A stretch of 48,976 bases of DNA from Ophiothrix spiculata. Its lineage: Eukaryota; Echinodermata; Ophiuroidea; Amphilepidida; Ophiotrichidae. The position numbers were made by a program, and so were the translations under genes. The notes beneath the pieces are model-generated. The model had not been told where the DNA came from. It saw nothing but the letters and a program-made list of their open reading frames with translations, and did not search any database. Numbering within the stretch: the stretch's first letter is position 1; each line of letters opens with the position of its first letter. Shown piece by piece: positions 21,784 to 36,100 of the stretch. The stretch lies in NCBI GenBank assembly GCA_000969725.1, contig JXSR01S007635.1; one strand, written 5' to 3'.

Positions 21784-24700
21784 TATATGTATGCTGAATT
21801 GTGAATAAAGTGAATTGAATTGAATTGATTTCTATCCGCTTTAGATCTTTTCACCTTGAGATTATGGTAACGTTTATATACAATGGTAAAAAAAATAGAA
21901 CGAATGTGGTCATTCTAAATGTCAATCTACACCATGGAAAAGATCGTACAGCACGAGAAAAAATGGGGGGTTGACATTTCTACAAAAAACAAAAACGGCA
22001 AAATGCGAGCAACTGAAGACAGGATTGACATTCTCAATATTTCACTTTTTTAATTTTCAATTTCTCAGTGCTATATGTTTCAGTCCCTCCCTAATACATC
22101 TGTAAATGCAAAAAAAAACCATCATTTTGCGCTAGGGGTGAAAATACACGCAGCACTGAATACACGGGAAGGTCGTATGCTGATATTATTTTTGACAGAT
22201 ACACAACCCATATGCTTACTTCAAAACGCCTGCAAAGATTCATTTCAAGAACATGATCGGAAATATTTGTATGTGCTGTCAGGACAACAGAAATTGTATG
22301 TCTTACTAATCTTTGAACGCGTTTATCCAGTTTCAAGTAATTACGTACTTCTTGACAACCTTTGACGGGCCATAACTTGAATAATCTAGAAACCTATTGA
22401 CGTTCAATGAGTTGTCATTAATCCTTATAACATGGTCTTTGCAAATATTTAAAAAAAGGAAAAATGACAACAGGCTGCATTTGCGGCTGGATTGAGATGA
22501 ACAGTCAAATATGTGTAAATAGAATAAGATATACTAAAATCGGGCTGATTTTGTAAAATTTAGTTACCAAACTCACAGTCATACCCTTATCAGGTCAAAA
22601 CGTGCAATAATATTGATAAGGGGTGGTAATCAAACATCAAAGTATTGTAAAAATAGGCGTCGGTATTTGCCAGGGAGTGGTCATAAATCGGACAGTCGGT
22701 AAAGGCATGAAATGGTTATCAAATCAAACTGAAAAGTGAACTTTAACACTTCGATCTGGAACGCCATGGTACGAGGTGAGTTTATTGTACAGTGAAAATG
22801 TTTCTGTTTTTGTTGTAATATTGTTAGATTTTTTTAACAATTTAAATGCATTATATCATTTTACGTTTTATTTTCATCAAAATTCAATATCTTGAAACAA
22901 GTAAATTTGTTAGAAATTTAATTTGAAAGAAAAAATTGAGATTACAATATTAAATGGGGTAAGTATGGGTTTGAATCGAATGCCCGAAAACCTGGTTTGT
23001 TCTACCGAATGATTTGCTTTTCTACTCTACACATGATGTTTTTTATTTTTTAATATTCTTCTGTTTTTTACATGAGTGTAGTGAACAATATGAGTACACT
23101 ATTTTAACACACATCAATACATATCACAAGATCTTCTGTTTTAGTAAGTACAAGCTTTGGGACAAATAATAGTAACAAAACGTTGGAAAAGGTTTTCCGA
23201 TATTTTTATCATGTATGCGAGACCATTTTAAAGCAACATATGCAATATGCATACGTTAATCATCAGCTATCGTGTCAGTAAAATGACCAAGTTTTTATCA
23301 ATTGCTTGCTTAATATGGCTGAGTAACTCTCCTATTTGAAGAAACAAATATGAACTCTTTAAGAATAAGCAAACAGTTTTTTTAAGCAAAAATGGTCCCT
23401 ACGACAGTCTTAGAAAAATTGCAAGGGGTGTAACTATCAAATCATATTGCGGATTCCAAAAGAAAATTTCATATGGGATTTGTCAAAGATAATACAATAA
23501 ATGAGTTGTGTCACTGCAAAACTTAAGAACACTTGATATGTTCAGAAGCGTTCTAAAGGTGTTATAGAGGTGTTTCAAAACAATTGACTTGTTCAGAGTG
23601 TTCTAAAGGTATGGTTTGATGTTGCAGAACATCACTATTCAGAATATCTACATTATTTTTTGTAGTGTAACAAAGTAAGCTAAAGTAATATTAACATACG
23701 ACACGAGTTTGTATTTTTATTGGAAACATTATTATTTACAAACTCTTAATATCTGGTTCACATCCACCAGGTCGATTATGATACATGAAGGCTAAAACAA
23801 GTTTAAGTGCATTACTAGAGTAGTCACTCCAGATAAGTGATAATTAACTTAATAAGTTATTCATTTCAGTGCTACTGGACGCTGGAAAACTTACAAGTCA
23901 CTGAAATTATTTCTAATTGATATAATTCTTTAAAATTGATCTTTGTCAGTTGTATATAGAATTACTTATTGCTTAATTTAGAAAATGTAAGCAACCCTTA
24001 ATTTTTGTTTTTAATTTTAAGAATTCAAAACATGAAATTGCTTAGACGAGTTGTGTATAAGAATTAAAAAGAATTTCAATACCATTTCAGCTGAAATGGA
24101 CCAAAATTAACGATTTAGGAATAAAATTATCTTAAAGACACACTTCAATGCTTATAATTAACTACTTGTCCCAGTGAAACCAGTGAAAACAAACAAACTT
24201 ATGCTTATTTTTTTATTATTACTGGTTTCTGATTGCTCTTGCTGCTTATGGCTGTTATTGTTTATACATATTGATATAGCATGTTATGTTTAGGTAAAGA
24301 TTTTTTTATTATGAATAACACTCTTTCAATACGTACGTACTGGTATCCCATGAGGTCAAAAGAACCTACATATAACTTTTAAAAATAAAACACAATTTAG
24401 CATTTAGCTGAAAGGTTAGAGACTAGGACCTATGTAAGCCTATGTAAGAAAAAAAAAAGTTGGGACAAAAAGCTTTTAAATCTTTGTTAATAGACAGGGT
24501 TTTTTTTTCTGACTTCGAGGCTTTTTCCTTCAATTTTTAAGGAGGAAAAGGAATGAACCACTGTTCAACTCAAAACTACTAGGTCATAATATATTTTAAC
24601 ATCTGTACACAATGAACTGGACTTTAGAATTTCTAATTATGACAAGTACAATAGAAAGATACAGGTTTCATTGAATTTAAGTGATAAGTTAGCCAAAGTT

Positions 24701-25190
24701 CACATGTATTCCCCAGTGTATAGGCGTATTTTTAGTGGACCTTGACTTATTTATAAAAACACATAAATGCACGGCTATCATCAGATTTCAATGCAAACCT
24801 AACAGGTATAGTTATTTTATTAATGCATATAAAACAAAACAATTTACAATACGATAAAGTTCTCTTCTGTGCTTTCGATTGTATTTTCACCAGTCTTAGC
24901 AGAGGTAGCCAATTCTTTCATTTTACATTTCTGAAGAAACTCATTGACTTTATCTATCTGATGAGTCTTCTAGCATCTGATTTAGGACAAACTGTCTGGC
25001 TTAGTTGCAACAACCCCACCCGACGAGGGTTAAACAAGTCCTTGCCACTCCTAAAAAACTACATTCAATCGTTAAAAAAACACCTGATAGTTTATTTTGC
25101 ATGTTTATTTATGTTACTTCCTTTTTTGCACATTTATTGCGGGCCTGTTTTTAAAGGTAGAATACATAAATAACGTATGTTCGATCATAC
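21784..25190. other. No recognisable gene; AT-rich flank
   Basis: Several short open frames occur (for example 22075-22365 and 24823-25173), but none shows a recognised domain, codon bias or a convincing splice partner. A weak terminal-inverted stretch CACTGCAAAA ... TTTTTTGTAGTG lies at about 23511-23668 and may be a small MITE. The rest looks like ordinary intergenic sequence. Confidence 0.4.
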
Positions 25191-25741
25191 TTAACCCTCG
25201 TCCAAGTGGGTGATGGTTGCAACTCCCCCCTAAGGTTTTTCCCCGCAGTATAAAAACGCAAAAGCAACCGACCACAAATCTTTGCGGTCATTTTGATGAA
25301 AATATTAGGGGGGTACACCTAAGATGGGGCAAGGATAGGCCGTCAAAGTTGGGGCGTAGTTAGGGCTGCAACCCGGTGACATTTTTGACAATTTTAATTC
25401 GCCATTTTGAAACATATATGCATGTTATGAGGCAGGGCATGAAAGAATTATCATTACCCTTCTTTATTTGCAAAAAAACCCGATGAAATTCCGTTATTTA
25501 GAAAACAATTGATTTGGGTGGCCATTTTTGTCAAAATTCCGAGTTTTCGACCTGAAAGACCTTTATGACGTCATAACGCTATGGCCGACTTCTGTGATCT
25601 TGGTATCAATTGGATAGGGAAGGACCATACCTATCTATTGATAGCAAAACCAAGTTCATAGGGGGTTCTGTTCCAAACATGTAGGGGGGTTCCCCCTTGG
25701 TTAGACGTGTTATAAAAAAGGCTTGGTTAGACGAGTGTTAA
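25191..25741. mobile_element. Inverted-repeat element with TAACCCTCGTC ends
   Basis: The left end TTAACCCTCGTCCAA and the complement of the right end TTGGTTAGACGAGTGTTAA match imperfectly. A second internal copy of TTGGTTAGACGTGTTA occurs near 25698. The body has C-rich and G-rich runs. It looks like an old non-autonomous DNA element. Confidence 0.5.
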
Positions 25742-26434
25742 TGAGTACAGTATATCTTTTTCAAAAAGCTTAGTTTTTGTGCATTATATAACAGATCATA
25801 GGTCATGAATTGGTCATGCACATATGGGGGAGATGTAACATAAAAACTAATTCTTCGTAGTTTAATGTAATTTTATTCAAGAAGTTTAATACCTACTGCA
25901 ACAAATTTGGTATGGTTATCTGGGCAATTTAATTGTCTTTCAAATGCAAAAATTTCCAAGACAATTGAACAAATATGAGATCTATGGCTCAAAATGTGAG
26001 CCAAGTCAGCGGGGGAGGTGGTGGAGGAAAAGACGGTGGAGGAAAAGCCCATTGAGTTGTACACAAAATTGTGAAAAATTAACAATCTTTCAAAAGTCGT
26101 CATGCCAAAAGTTGAAATCCTACAAGAATAATTGTTTGCACACTTGTTAATGAGGAACAAGCATATCTCGTCATACCAAAATATTAATGGTAGGTGATGT
26201 ATTGAATAAAGTTTGACGAGGAAAAACTTTGTCATTTTCAGGGTATTTCCACAACTAGTTTCAACAATGTTCAAAGGTCAAAATGTTCATGACAAGTTTC
26301 GTACGTTGTGAAAACGGTGATGAATAACAGTAATGACATGTTGTAAATGCATAATACCGTAATTGCACGGATTAACAGTAACAAATAAACCAAAGTCAAT
26401 TGGATCAGGTTAATTATTGAGATAATGAATGTTT

Positions 26435-26832
26435 GATCACCCTGTATGCCAAAAATGCAGCAAAATGGCCATATAGTAAGCAGAAATTTGAATGGTACTT
26501 GTCTGAAGGATTGTCAACTATTGCTCAGACCAAGAAGTTATCATTTCTTGCTCAGACATATAAAGAACACACCAAATAGCCCATGGTGGCATACAATCAT
26601 TTTGAAATGTATATAATTTTAACCACCCTGTATATTTCACTATATGGATATTAAGTGAAAAGTTCTATTTTCTTATTGAGAGCTCTATGTTTTATCAATA
26701 TAAATCCATATCTGTTTTGTTTTATATTGATATGGCTGTGTAGAATAAAAGAGGTCTATTAAGAGAGTAAAATTAACAGACATTTTTAAATCTACACCCT
26801 GTATAATTTTCACACACCCTGTATAATGTCAG
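26435..26832. repeat. Repeated CACCCTGTAT(A) motifs
   Basis: The word CACCCTGTATA or a near form occurs at about 26439, 26625, 26797 and 26815. Such words commonly form the termini of Tc1/mariner-related short elements, so one or more decayed copies may be present. This is about 220-600 bases upstream of the start of the pseudoprotease gene. Confidence 0.35.
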
Positions 26833-27049
26833 AGTCATTGTATATTTGGTATCCCTGTAGTATGAGCTTAAAAAAAAATGTATACTTTTATGGTGTTAAA
26901 ATGTCCATATTTCTGTGTTGAGAAATATTCAGATTGGTGATGTTTTTCTCATTTACTGGTATGTTACACTTTTTATGACCAATTCATGACTTATGATCAA
27001 CAGCACAGTTAAAAACTTTTTTTTTTTAGAATCGTAATCATCAGTCACC

Positions 27050-27113
27050 ATGGCATCACTTCGGATCGTATTCACTCTTGCCGTCATCCTCACATTGTCT
27101 CAAGCTTGGCAAG
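27050..27113 (+). CDS. Exon 1: signal peptide
   Basis: ATG GCA TCA opens MASLRIVFTLAVILTLSQA, a classic secretion signal (one charge, hydrophobic core, small residues before the likely cut after SQA). The exon ends in phase 1 at AAG|GTAAGCA, and its last base joins GATGATCCA in exon 2. A T-rich tract ending TTTAG at 27021-27029 sits just upstream and could be a 3' splice site, so a 5' UTR exon may lie further left. No TATA box was identified. Confidence 0.85.
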
Positions 27114-30100
27114 GTAAGCACATCTCAGTAAAGTTAGTAGTGATTCAAAAATAAATTACTATTATTACACTACATTCATTGTTTCCAATACAACCAAACA
27201 TACAAGAGGCTTTAGACAACCTCTCAATAGAATGTGTACCAAAACCGTTGGCCATCCAAAAATAATTGTATATTTGTCATCATCATGTGAATATGATGAA
27301 GATCAAAGGATTGTTTTTTCATTGCGCTGCATAATGATATAGGATGATATAGATATCAAACCCCGGGTATCAAACGTGTTAGGCACGGTTCCTTATTCAT
27401 GACGAAAGCTTTTGAGTCATAGAAAGGGCTTGAGGCAAATGTCTTGCATCATGATGCAGAAAAATATTGAGTCATGGTTCAGAGATAGATGTAGTATTGT
27501 ATATTGAATATGATGCCAAAAATTGCGTCAGGACCTCTATCATTATCAATACTGCTTGAAAGGAGGTAGTTATGAGTTTCTCATAATATTTTTGCGTCAT
27601 GACTCAAAATACATTTCGTCACGTTTATAGCGTCAAAGCCTGCTGAATGTCGGAATTGGGAACAAGGCCTTAGGTGCCCAAAAATGCTCATTTTGTATTA
27701 ACGTATATATATGTCCATTGTAGATGATCCAACCTGTGGCACACAAAGATCGGATTTAGACCCTGAAATCAACCTAGTGGGTGGGAAGGATGCACAGGTT
27801 GCTGAGTGGCCGTGGCAGGGGTTGTTATATGAAGAAAATAATGCTTGGTGTGGCGCTGTCTTGTTGACACCAGAATGGGCGGTTACCACGGCATTCTGTA
27901 TGTAAGTATATATAGTAACTTATTGATATTCTGAGTCTCAGCTTTAAAATGATGTAATTTGTCATACTTTCCCGTTCCCTTTTCCGTAAATAGATTAATT
28001 TATTTGATCAACATGCTCAAGGCGATTCAGAAATACACTTGAGACTTGGCACACATAGTATTGACACTATATGCAATATATACTGTGAATTTAAAATTAT
28101 TCTATAAATATCTTCACAATCTGCAACTGTTTTCAAAAAGTTGATAATGATGTCATCATTGACTCAGACCCATCTTAGTGCAAATTGTACAGAACGTTTA
28201 GAATATTTTGATAAAAACCTTCAAAATTTATATTTCCAGGTAATATATCTTGCCCAAATTTTAAATATAGAGATGCGTTTTCAAAAAAAAATCCAATATT
28301 TTACCTATGTTTCACTGCAGTATCTGTATTCTCAAAATCATCCAGTGTGACTTTCTTCTCATTTTGCCAGAGAACCCTTCATACGTAATGTAAGAGCCCC
28401 ATAAATGTCTCCCGGATTATCTTAGCAATTGCACAACTAATGACATATGTCTTAAATAACAAATTATGTTAGATTTACTACGATGTTCATCTTTCAATTT
28501 CTTCCTTGTTTTCCTATTTCAGCGCCAGAGAGCCCTTCATACGTAATATAAGAGCCCACTAAAATGTCTTACGGATTATCAAAGCAATTGCACAACTTAT
28601 GGCCTGTCTTAAATTACAAATTATGTTACTTCGATGTTCATGTTTCAATGTTCTCCTTGTTTTCATATTTCAGCGATCTACCTAAGTACCCATCCATATA
28701 CAGTGTAATTTTTGGTCTCCATAATCTCACCAACCCAAATACAGGAAACGAACAGAGGAGAAATATAACAAAAATTTTTATGCATCCTAATTTTACACAT
28801 TATCAGAACGATTGGAACATAGCTTTGCTAAAGCTTTCGGAACCGGTAGATACAACTAGTGAATATGTAGGGACTGTGTGCGTTCCTACTGCCGATATGG
28901 AGTCTGATTTTTCTGCTGGCATTCTGGCTACTATATCTGGATGGGGACAGACGAGGCAAAGTAAGCACACATAATTTATGTTATTCCGTCTTTCATACCC
29001 AAACAAAGTTTGGAAAGTGTTTGAGACACCAAATAATGCCAATGTAAATGCGATCCTTTTATGCAATATGGATTAGCTGTGATCTCCTCTTTAAGAACAA
29101 GTGTTGTTTGTAAGAGTATGTCGGAGCTCTGCTTATTTTGCTACAAATGTCATTGGATTATACTGGATTTTGTATTCCCCACGTGGCTGTTGTATATTGT
29201 GAAATAGTTTAATTTACTCATTTTAGTCGTATTGTAAGTTGTTAATATTCTTTTTAATGATAAAGATTTTTAAAAGTGTACTTCGAAAAAATTTAGCTTT
29301 TTAATTAATTCTAATGTAACGTAATTTTCATATAATGTATTTTTACCTAAATGTATCGACTTTCTGATCTCATACAGTAAAAAGAATTCATTACCTGGCT
29401 TGTTAATCAGATAGAAGTGTGCAATTAACATAAAAAAACATTGGTTCACAAAATCTTGTTCTTATGCAATTCTTGTTTGGCCTCTTTTCTGCAAAATTGT
29501 TGTCTAAAATAATATATTTCTCTTCCTTTTCTTGCAGCTGAATATAGTGAGGTGTTGCAGGAGGCAGAACTCCCTATTGTTGATAATGACGTCTGCAGGG
29601 ATCAGTTCCCGGTGGATTTTATTACCGATAACATGTTCTGTGCTGGTTTACCTGGAGGTGGTATAGACTCTTGTGCTGTGAGTACCTACTTTCTTTATAA
29701 CACCCCGTATGTAGGGGATTTTCTTTTTTATAAAGACATAGTATAACATTTCTTGACAGAAAAGGTGGTTAACCATCATTCTATATCCGTCACGCCCATT
29801 CATGCCTCTTCAACGCGTATTTATTTATTTATCTCTTGTTTTAATTTATTTTTGTTCCTATCCAAATTTACCGAAACTTTGTTACACATTTATACAACCG
29901 TGATTGGTTGACACGATACAAACCGAATACAATATTATATTGTCCGAAACATAAATTCAATTTAAATTGAGGGCATTATTGGTCAAAACTGTTATGTTAT
30001 ATATCGAGCCAATGTATTTATTCGAACTTGCTGAATAATGTAAGATCGAATGGCTTTGTCCTTAAAAGGACAAAGCGATATTCTCTCAGTATTGATTAAA

Positions 30101-33100
30101 ATTGGAGCCAATTATCTCTCAGTTTAGCAAATATGTTTGTACGCACGCCTTAAATCAATGGATAAATGATACACCGATAACTTAAAAATCTTTCAAGGCA
30201 AATCTGAGCTTGTCACAGAGGAATTTAATACATTCTGTAAATTTTCCTTTGAAGATAGGTCACGTTATTGAAACTCGGTTTTAGTATATTTCTAGTTGGT
30301 CACTAAATTACCCTCGGCCATTTTTAATATGAATTGGTATACATAAGTTTCATATAGTTGTCACTAATATTAAAGCAACCGTTAAACATGAATTGTACTT
30401 GTTTGTATTTAATATGCTTTAGTGTATCTTCAATTTGTTTGTGTGTGTGTGTTTGTTATCTGCATGCTTGCTTGTTTAGTTTTGGTTAGGTACTTGCTTG
30501 CTTGATTGCTTGCTTACAATTATTTTTAGGGAATGTTTGTTGTTGTTCGTGCTTGTCAGTTTCTTTCATGCTTATTTATTCATCATGATTATATAAAATG
30601 AGCAAAGAAAACTTTAATTGGCTTCTTGACCATGAGCTTATAAGCATGACTCGTCACCTCATTATGCCGTGTTTAAGCAGACTGTCGGCTGAGTATATCC
30701 TGCATATTTCACCAACATGCTCTCTCACAATGACAGCTTTACACCAGCATAGAAAAACATCCGCTAACAATTTTAATGGTTTCATCTGAGACACCATTTG
30801 ACATTGGAGAAGAATATTGCTGTTTAGATGGAATGTACTTTGCCAATCATGCAAATGTTGCTATTTTAATATCTTTATAATAATGCATTATCTCTATGCT
30901 GCTAATATCATGGCAAAATCAACTATAACAATATGCAGCTAATATGCAAAATAGTTCAATTCTTGCAAAAAGATACTCTGTGCATTATTTCATCATCGGC
31001 TTTATGCAGATTGTGCTTATCACCATCTTACATCTGAACAAAATGGATTTTGTGATAAAAGTTTTTATTCTATGAGAAGATACAGGAGCAGAAATCACCA
31101 TTTTGGTTTGAGCAATTTTAACTCAACATTCAGATAACATGCAAGTGTCTCGGTGCACACCTTTTGTGGCATATATGTGCTATGGGTCGTCATAAAAGTC
31201 ATGGAGCGGCATTTGAGATTCAAATTATGGGAAATCTTAGAGAAGTTATACTATGGATATAATACAACCATGCGGATACTTCGTCGTTCAGGTTTTACAC
31301 ATGATGTTTATTTGATATACCTTCGCTATTTACTGTCGTAATAACGGTGAGTGTGTATTCATATTTTTTGAAATTTGTTCTTGAATTGACTCTTTAAAAA
31401 AATGGCTGGCAAATGATTGTGCATTTGAGAAATGCATTGTCAACATACTGTATGTTAAAATTGTGAAATGTTTGTTCGGGTATGTCGTATATACAACATT
31501 ATTACATTTGTCTATATATATAGTTTTAATAAAAAAGCAGTGTGAAGACAAAAATCATTTACATTTTGTAGTCTAAAACAAAGTCATTTACACTAAAGTT
31601 GAATGAATTTTGAAACACTTAACACTTCTCACATCTTCTCCATTAAAGAATAACTCTTTGAAGTAACTTTCAGAGCCAGACACATCAGCAGCCAATTCAG
31701 ACCATTTTATTAAGGATTTCTTCCCTCTTTAGAATGCCAAAATATATTATAATTTATAAGTGTTATCGATTCCTTAAAAAATAACTCTTTGAAGTAACTT
31801 TCAGAGCCAGACACATCAGCAGCCAATTCAGACCATTTTATTAAGGATTTCTTCACTCTTTAGAATGCCAAAATATATTATAATTTATCAGTGTTATCGA
31901 TTCCTTAAAAAAGTATATATATACTGATAATTACACCATTTGTGTATTGTATATTCTCTCTTATCGGTATTCTGAAAAGTAAAGACAAGGACTGTGCTAT
32001 TTGACGTACTTTTATTTGATTTTGATTTGTTTAGGTGATAGTTACACACTTGATAATGGAACTTTGCCCTTTCAGTGTACAATGAGTATAAATACACATC
32101 CATAAAACCAAGAATAACTTTGTATACAGAAGAAATATGGTCTAGTATACAGCTGTGGTCACAATAATCCGTATACGAACGTATGTACGCATACAAACAG
32201 CATGTCAGCAATCTGTTACTCATTGCAAAAGCTGATTAGTATATACTAGTATCTTGAATAATCCTCTATCATGTCTATGTGACATACTTCCCCAAACATC
32301 GTATTAGTGATATTTATTAAACTTTTAAAGTATAACAATTTATCTTTTCTTTTCATTTTTACAAACATATTGTTTCTCTGTCCGTGTTCTTTGTTTGTTG
32401 GTTATAATTGACACTTTTATTGTTATGTACCTGAATATTAATGACTTGGAGGATTCTTGTACCAACATTACAATATATATAATACATACCGTCCACCTCG
32501 AAAAAATAGTAGAGGCAGCCTCTTGGTAGTAAAGCTTTTTAAAAATATTAAAAGATTCCATTATAAAAACAATCAACTACAACTTCACTTGATATCCAGA
32601 AGTCGAGTTATAATTCGTCAAAGGCTGACATGTAGTGAATGGTGAATCTAAGATAAACATTTTCAAAGAAAATCATTGTTTCTTGTTTGATCCTTAGTAA
32701 TATAAATTTGTCTTTCCAATTTCCGCTATTTTTAAAAGCTAAACTTTGCAGGTGCTAGATGTTTCGAAAACAGGAAATTAATGTAAATCCGAATAAAGTA
32801 TTGCCCGAGAGCATGTCATTGGCTTAATGGACAAGGTTGCAAATTTGGGCTATCGGTCGAAACTGTTGAAAAAGAAGAAGATATTTCTTTAAAGAGGTTG
32901 ATGTTAACTCTGAAAACGTATGCATTATTCACTGATTCTGTTATTATTCACTGTAAACTGTTTCCAGTTTGACTCAGGTGGTCCAATTGTTGTACCGGTT
33001 GGCGGTCAGTGGTTTCTCTCTGGTGTCATCTTGAGTGAATACTGTGATGCACCTCCAAATTATCCAGGGGTGTTCACACGGATAACCGCCTTCGAGGACT

Positions 33101-36100
33101 GGATAGCTCCAATATTTGATGGGAATGATCCCGACAGTAAGTAACTGCTTACAAATAATACAGATGTATTTTATTTTTAAACATGTGGTAAATAGACTAA
33201 ATTATGTCAGAATAAAATACATGGAAAAGTTTTCAAGGGAGATAGGTTTTTTTAGATTGCTCCTTTCAAAATGTTCCCAAGGGTTTGAAAATCTCTATCG
33301 TATACCATCATATTATAGCCCTTGATGCCTAATTTGGAAAAATTCCTTTTTTTTTCTTCTGGTTGCTATAATAATCAACCTGGACTAAAACAGACGCAAA
33401 TGCAACTTAAAAACCGAAGAAGCTACAGTATCCAGTATCACAAAGGTGTTCTATATATTCAATGTTATGAATTGTATTGCATCACATGTTAATCCAATAC
33501 AGATAACACTGGGATATTTTCTACGATTTTGTAAACCATGCATTCAAATGAAAATAGTAGCACACAAGACAAAGAGACATCATTGAAAACGGATACATAA
33601 TCCTCACCCTACACACAAAACTTTTGATGAGTCACTGTGATGCACCAAAATGAGCCTCCAGTTTGTCCGTCAGATGAAACGTTTCGTGAACTAAACGAGT
33701 CATAAAAATGAGTCAAATGACCCAAATAAATGAGTCGTTGGAGAAATGACTCACTTACATGACTCATTAAATTCACGAAATGTTTCATCTGACGGACAAT
33801 CTGGAGACTCATTCTGATGAGTCAGCCGACTCATTTTCAGATTTGATGAGTCAAAATGACTCGTTTAAATGAATTTGCCTTTTGTCTGGTTTAGTGAAAA
33901 AATTGTCCGATAAGTGAGTGGAGGATGATATCCGAAAGGTGTTGGTGACTGTAGATACAATATTGCCCATCATCAATATAGTATACTAATTCCGAGTCAA
34001 ATTCCGAGTCCAAGAGGTTAAGCTTAGGCTAAGCTTACTGCAGTAAAACAACAATGGACTAAATGGACTGTAAGCTAACTCCATATAAAATCACTGCTTC
34101 ATGCAGTAATTTATACTTGTAGCTTTAGAGGTTCCACATATTACTTCTGACAGTGTTAAATGCCAAAAAAGTGCTAACACAAATTACAATTTTGTGTCAT
34201 CAACCACTAACAAACGCTTTCGTNNNNNNNNNNNNNNNNNNNNNNNNNNNNNNNNNNNNNNNNNNNNNNNNNNNNNNNNNNNNNNNNNNNNNNNNNNNNN
34301 NNNNNNNNNNNNNNNNNNNNNNNNNNNNNNNNNNNNNNNNNNNNNNNNNNNNNNNNNNNNNNNNNNNNNNNNNNNNNNNNNNNNNNNNNNNNNNNNNNNN
34401 NNNNNNNNNNNNNNNNNNNNNNNNNNNNNNNNNNNNNNNNNNNNNNNNNNNNNNNNNNNNNNNNNNNNNNNNNNNNNNNNNNNNNNNNNNNNNNNNNNNN
34501 NNNNNNNNNNNNNNNNNNNNNNNNNNNNNNNNNNNNNNNNNNNNNNNNNNNNNNNNNNNNNNNNNNNNNNNNNNNNNNNNNNNNNNNNNNNNNNNNNNNN
34601 NNNNNNNNNNNNNNNNNNNNNNNNNNNNNNNNNNNNNNNNNNNNNNNNNNNNNNNNNNNNNNNNNNNNNNNNNNNNNNNNNNNNNNNNNNNNNNNNNNNN
34701 NNNNNNNNNNNNNNNNNNNNNNNNNNNNNNNNNNNNNNNNNNNNNNNNNNNNNNNNNNNNNNNNNNNNNNNNNNNNNNNNNNNNNNNNNNNNNNNNNNNN
34801 NNNNNNNNNNNNNNNNNNNNNNNNNNNNNNNNNNNNNNNNNNNNNNNNNNNNNNNNNNNNNNNNNNNNNNNNNNNNNNNNNNNNNNNNNNNNNNNNNNNN
34901 NNNNNNNNNNNNNNNNNNNNNNNNNNNNNNNNNNNNNNNNNNNNNNNNNNNNNNNNNNNNNNNNNNNNNNNNNNNNNNNNNNNNNNNNNNNNNNNNNNNN
35001 NNNNNNNNNNNNNNNNNNNNNNNNNNNNNNNNNNNNNNNNNNNNNNNNNNNNNNNNNNNNNNNNNNNNNNNNNNNNNNNNNNNNNNNNNNNNNNNNNNNN
35101 NNNNNNNNNNNNNNNNNNNNNNNNNNNNNNNNNNNNNNNNNNNNNNNNNNNNNNNNNNNNNNNNNNNNNNNNNNNNNNNNATCGCTAATCAACAACTCTG
35201 CATCCGATGCGCGCGTATTTTTATCACACTCGGGTGGCTAAAGCCACCCTCGTGCGATAAAAAATACGCAGACGCATGGATGCATCGTTGTTGATTAGCG
35301 ATGAACAACTCTGTAGCATGTTTGAATACCTAAATCTAGTACAATGCTTATTAGAAAATTCGTCTATCAGCAGAGTAAAAAATTAATGGACCCTTCCTTT
35401 ACAGAAAATAATACACAGAGGAATAGCTTTAAGCGTTATCCAGGGCTTGGTTGTATACATTTTGATTCAGGGAGGCTGAACCGCCGATTTGGAATAGGCT
35501 CCGTGCACTTTGAATCAATGAGCAATAATAGACAAAATTGTGTTACATGATAATAAGTGTACCGACCTGACTACATGTAAAGTCTCATAAATAATAATAT
35601 CAATAAAAAAATCTTTGTGTATATTTCTAGTCATAAGTTCACATTGAGGTCAGAATGTCTATCGACATCAGGCCGTACCTTGTTTAATTGGGTCGTGTGT
35701 TTTTTTTTCAGATGGTCAACTGACGCTTTTTGATCCATATCCTTTCCTGAAGGTTGCACCTTCATCTGTTATTGAAACCGTCACCGTTTCCTCATACTCC
35801 GAATGCGCTGACCGTTGTTTGAGTGTGGGATGTGTGATCTTCGATGTTGAAGATGATGCTGGTACCTACACATGTTATATAACAGGAAGTACCGTAGACG
35901 TTGAGGATAACTTTGGTGATTTTGATGTCATGCACTTTGAGCTGGAAAAAATGCCACGTAAGTTTTTTAACGAAAAAGTTTCAATTACTGGCAAATTTGA
36001 TAGAAAAACACGCTTTGTATTGTATAAACTGATCTACTGATTGTTTTTCTTTATTTTCGTTGTCAACAGTGCCTTCTTCAACAATCAAATCAAGGTGTGG

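Noticed and set aside
22766-22776. GCCATGG followed by ACGAG and a GTGAG donor, looking like a tiny first exon
   Set aside because: Only three to four codons and no downstream exon that I could join. Too little to call.
24823-25173. 116-codon open frame with hydrophobic stretches
   Set aside because: No recognised domain, no exon partners, AT-rich composition like its surroundings. Probably chance.
25873-26274. 133-codon minus-strand frame
   Set aside because: No recognisable motif or splice structure, and poor codon character. Left out.
27724-33136. Interpretation as an active trypsin, from GKDAQ, IALLKL and DSGGP
   Set aside because: The HC motif reads FC, the residue before IALL is Asn and position 193 is Phe, so catalysis is not expected.
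34153-35294. Several long open frames across 34153-35294 and 21150-21854
   Set aside because: They consist almost wholly of N. No evidence of coding.
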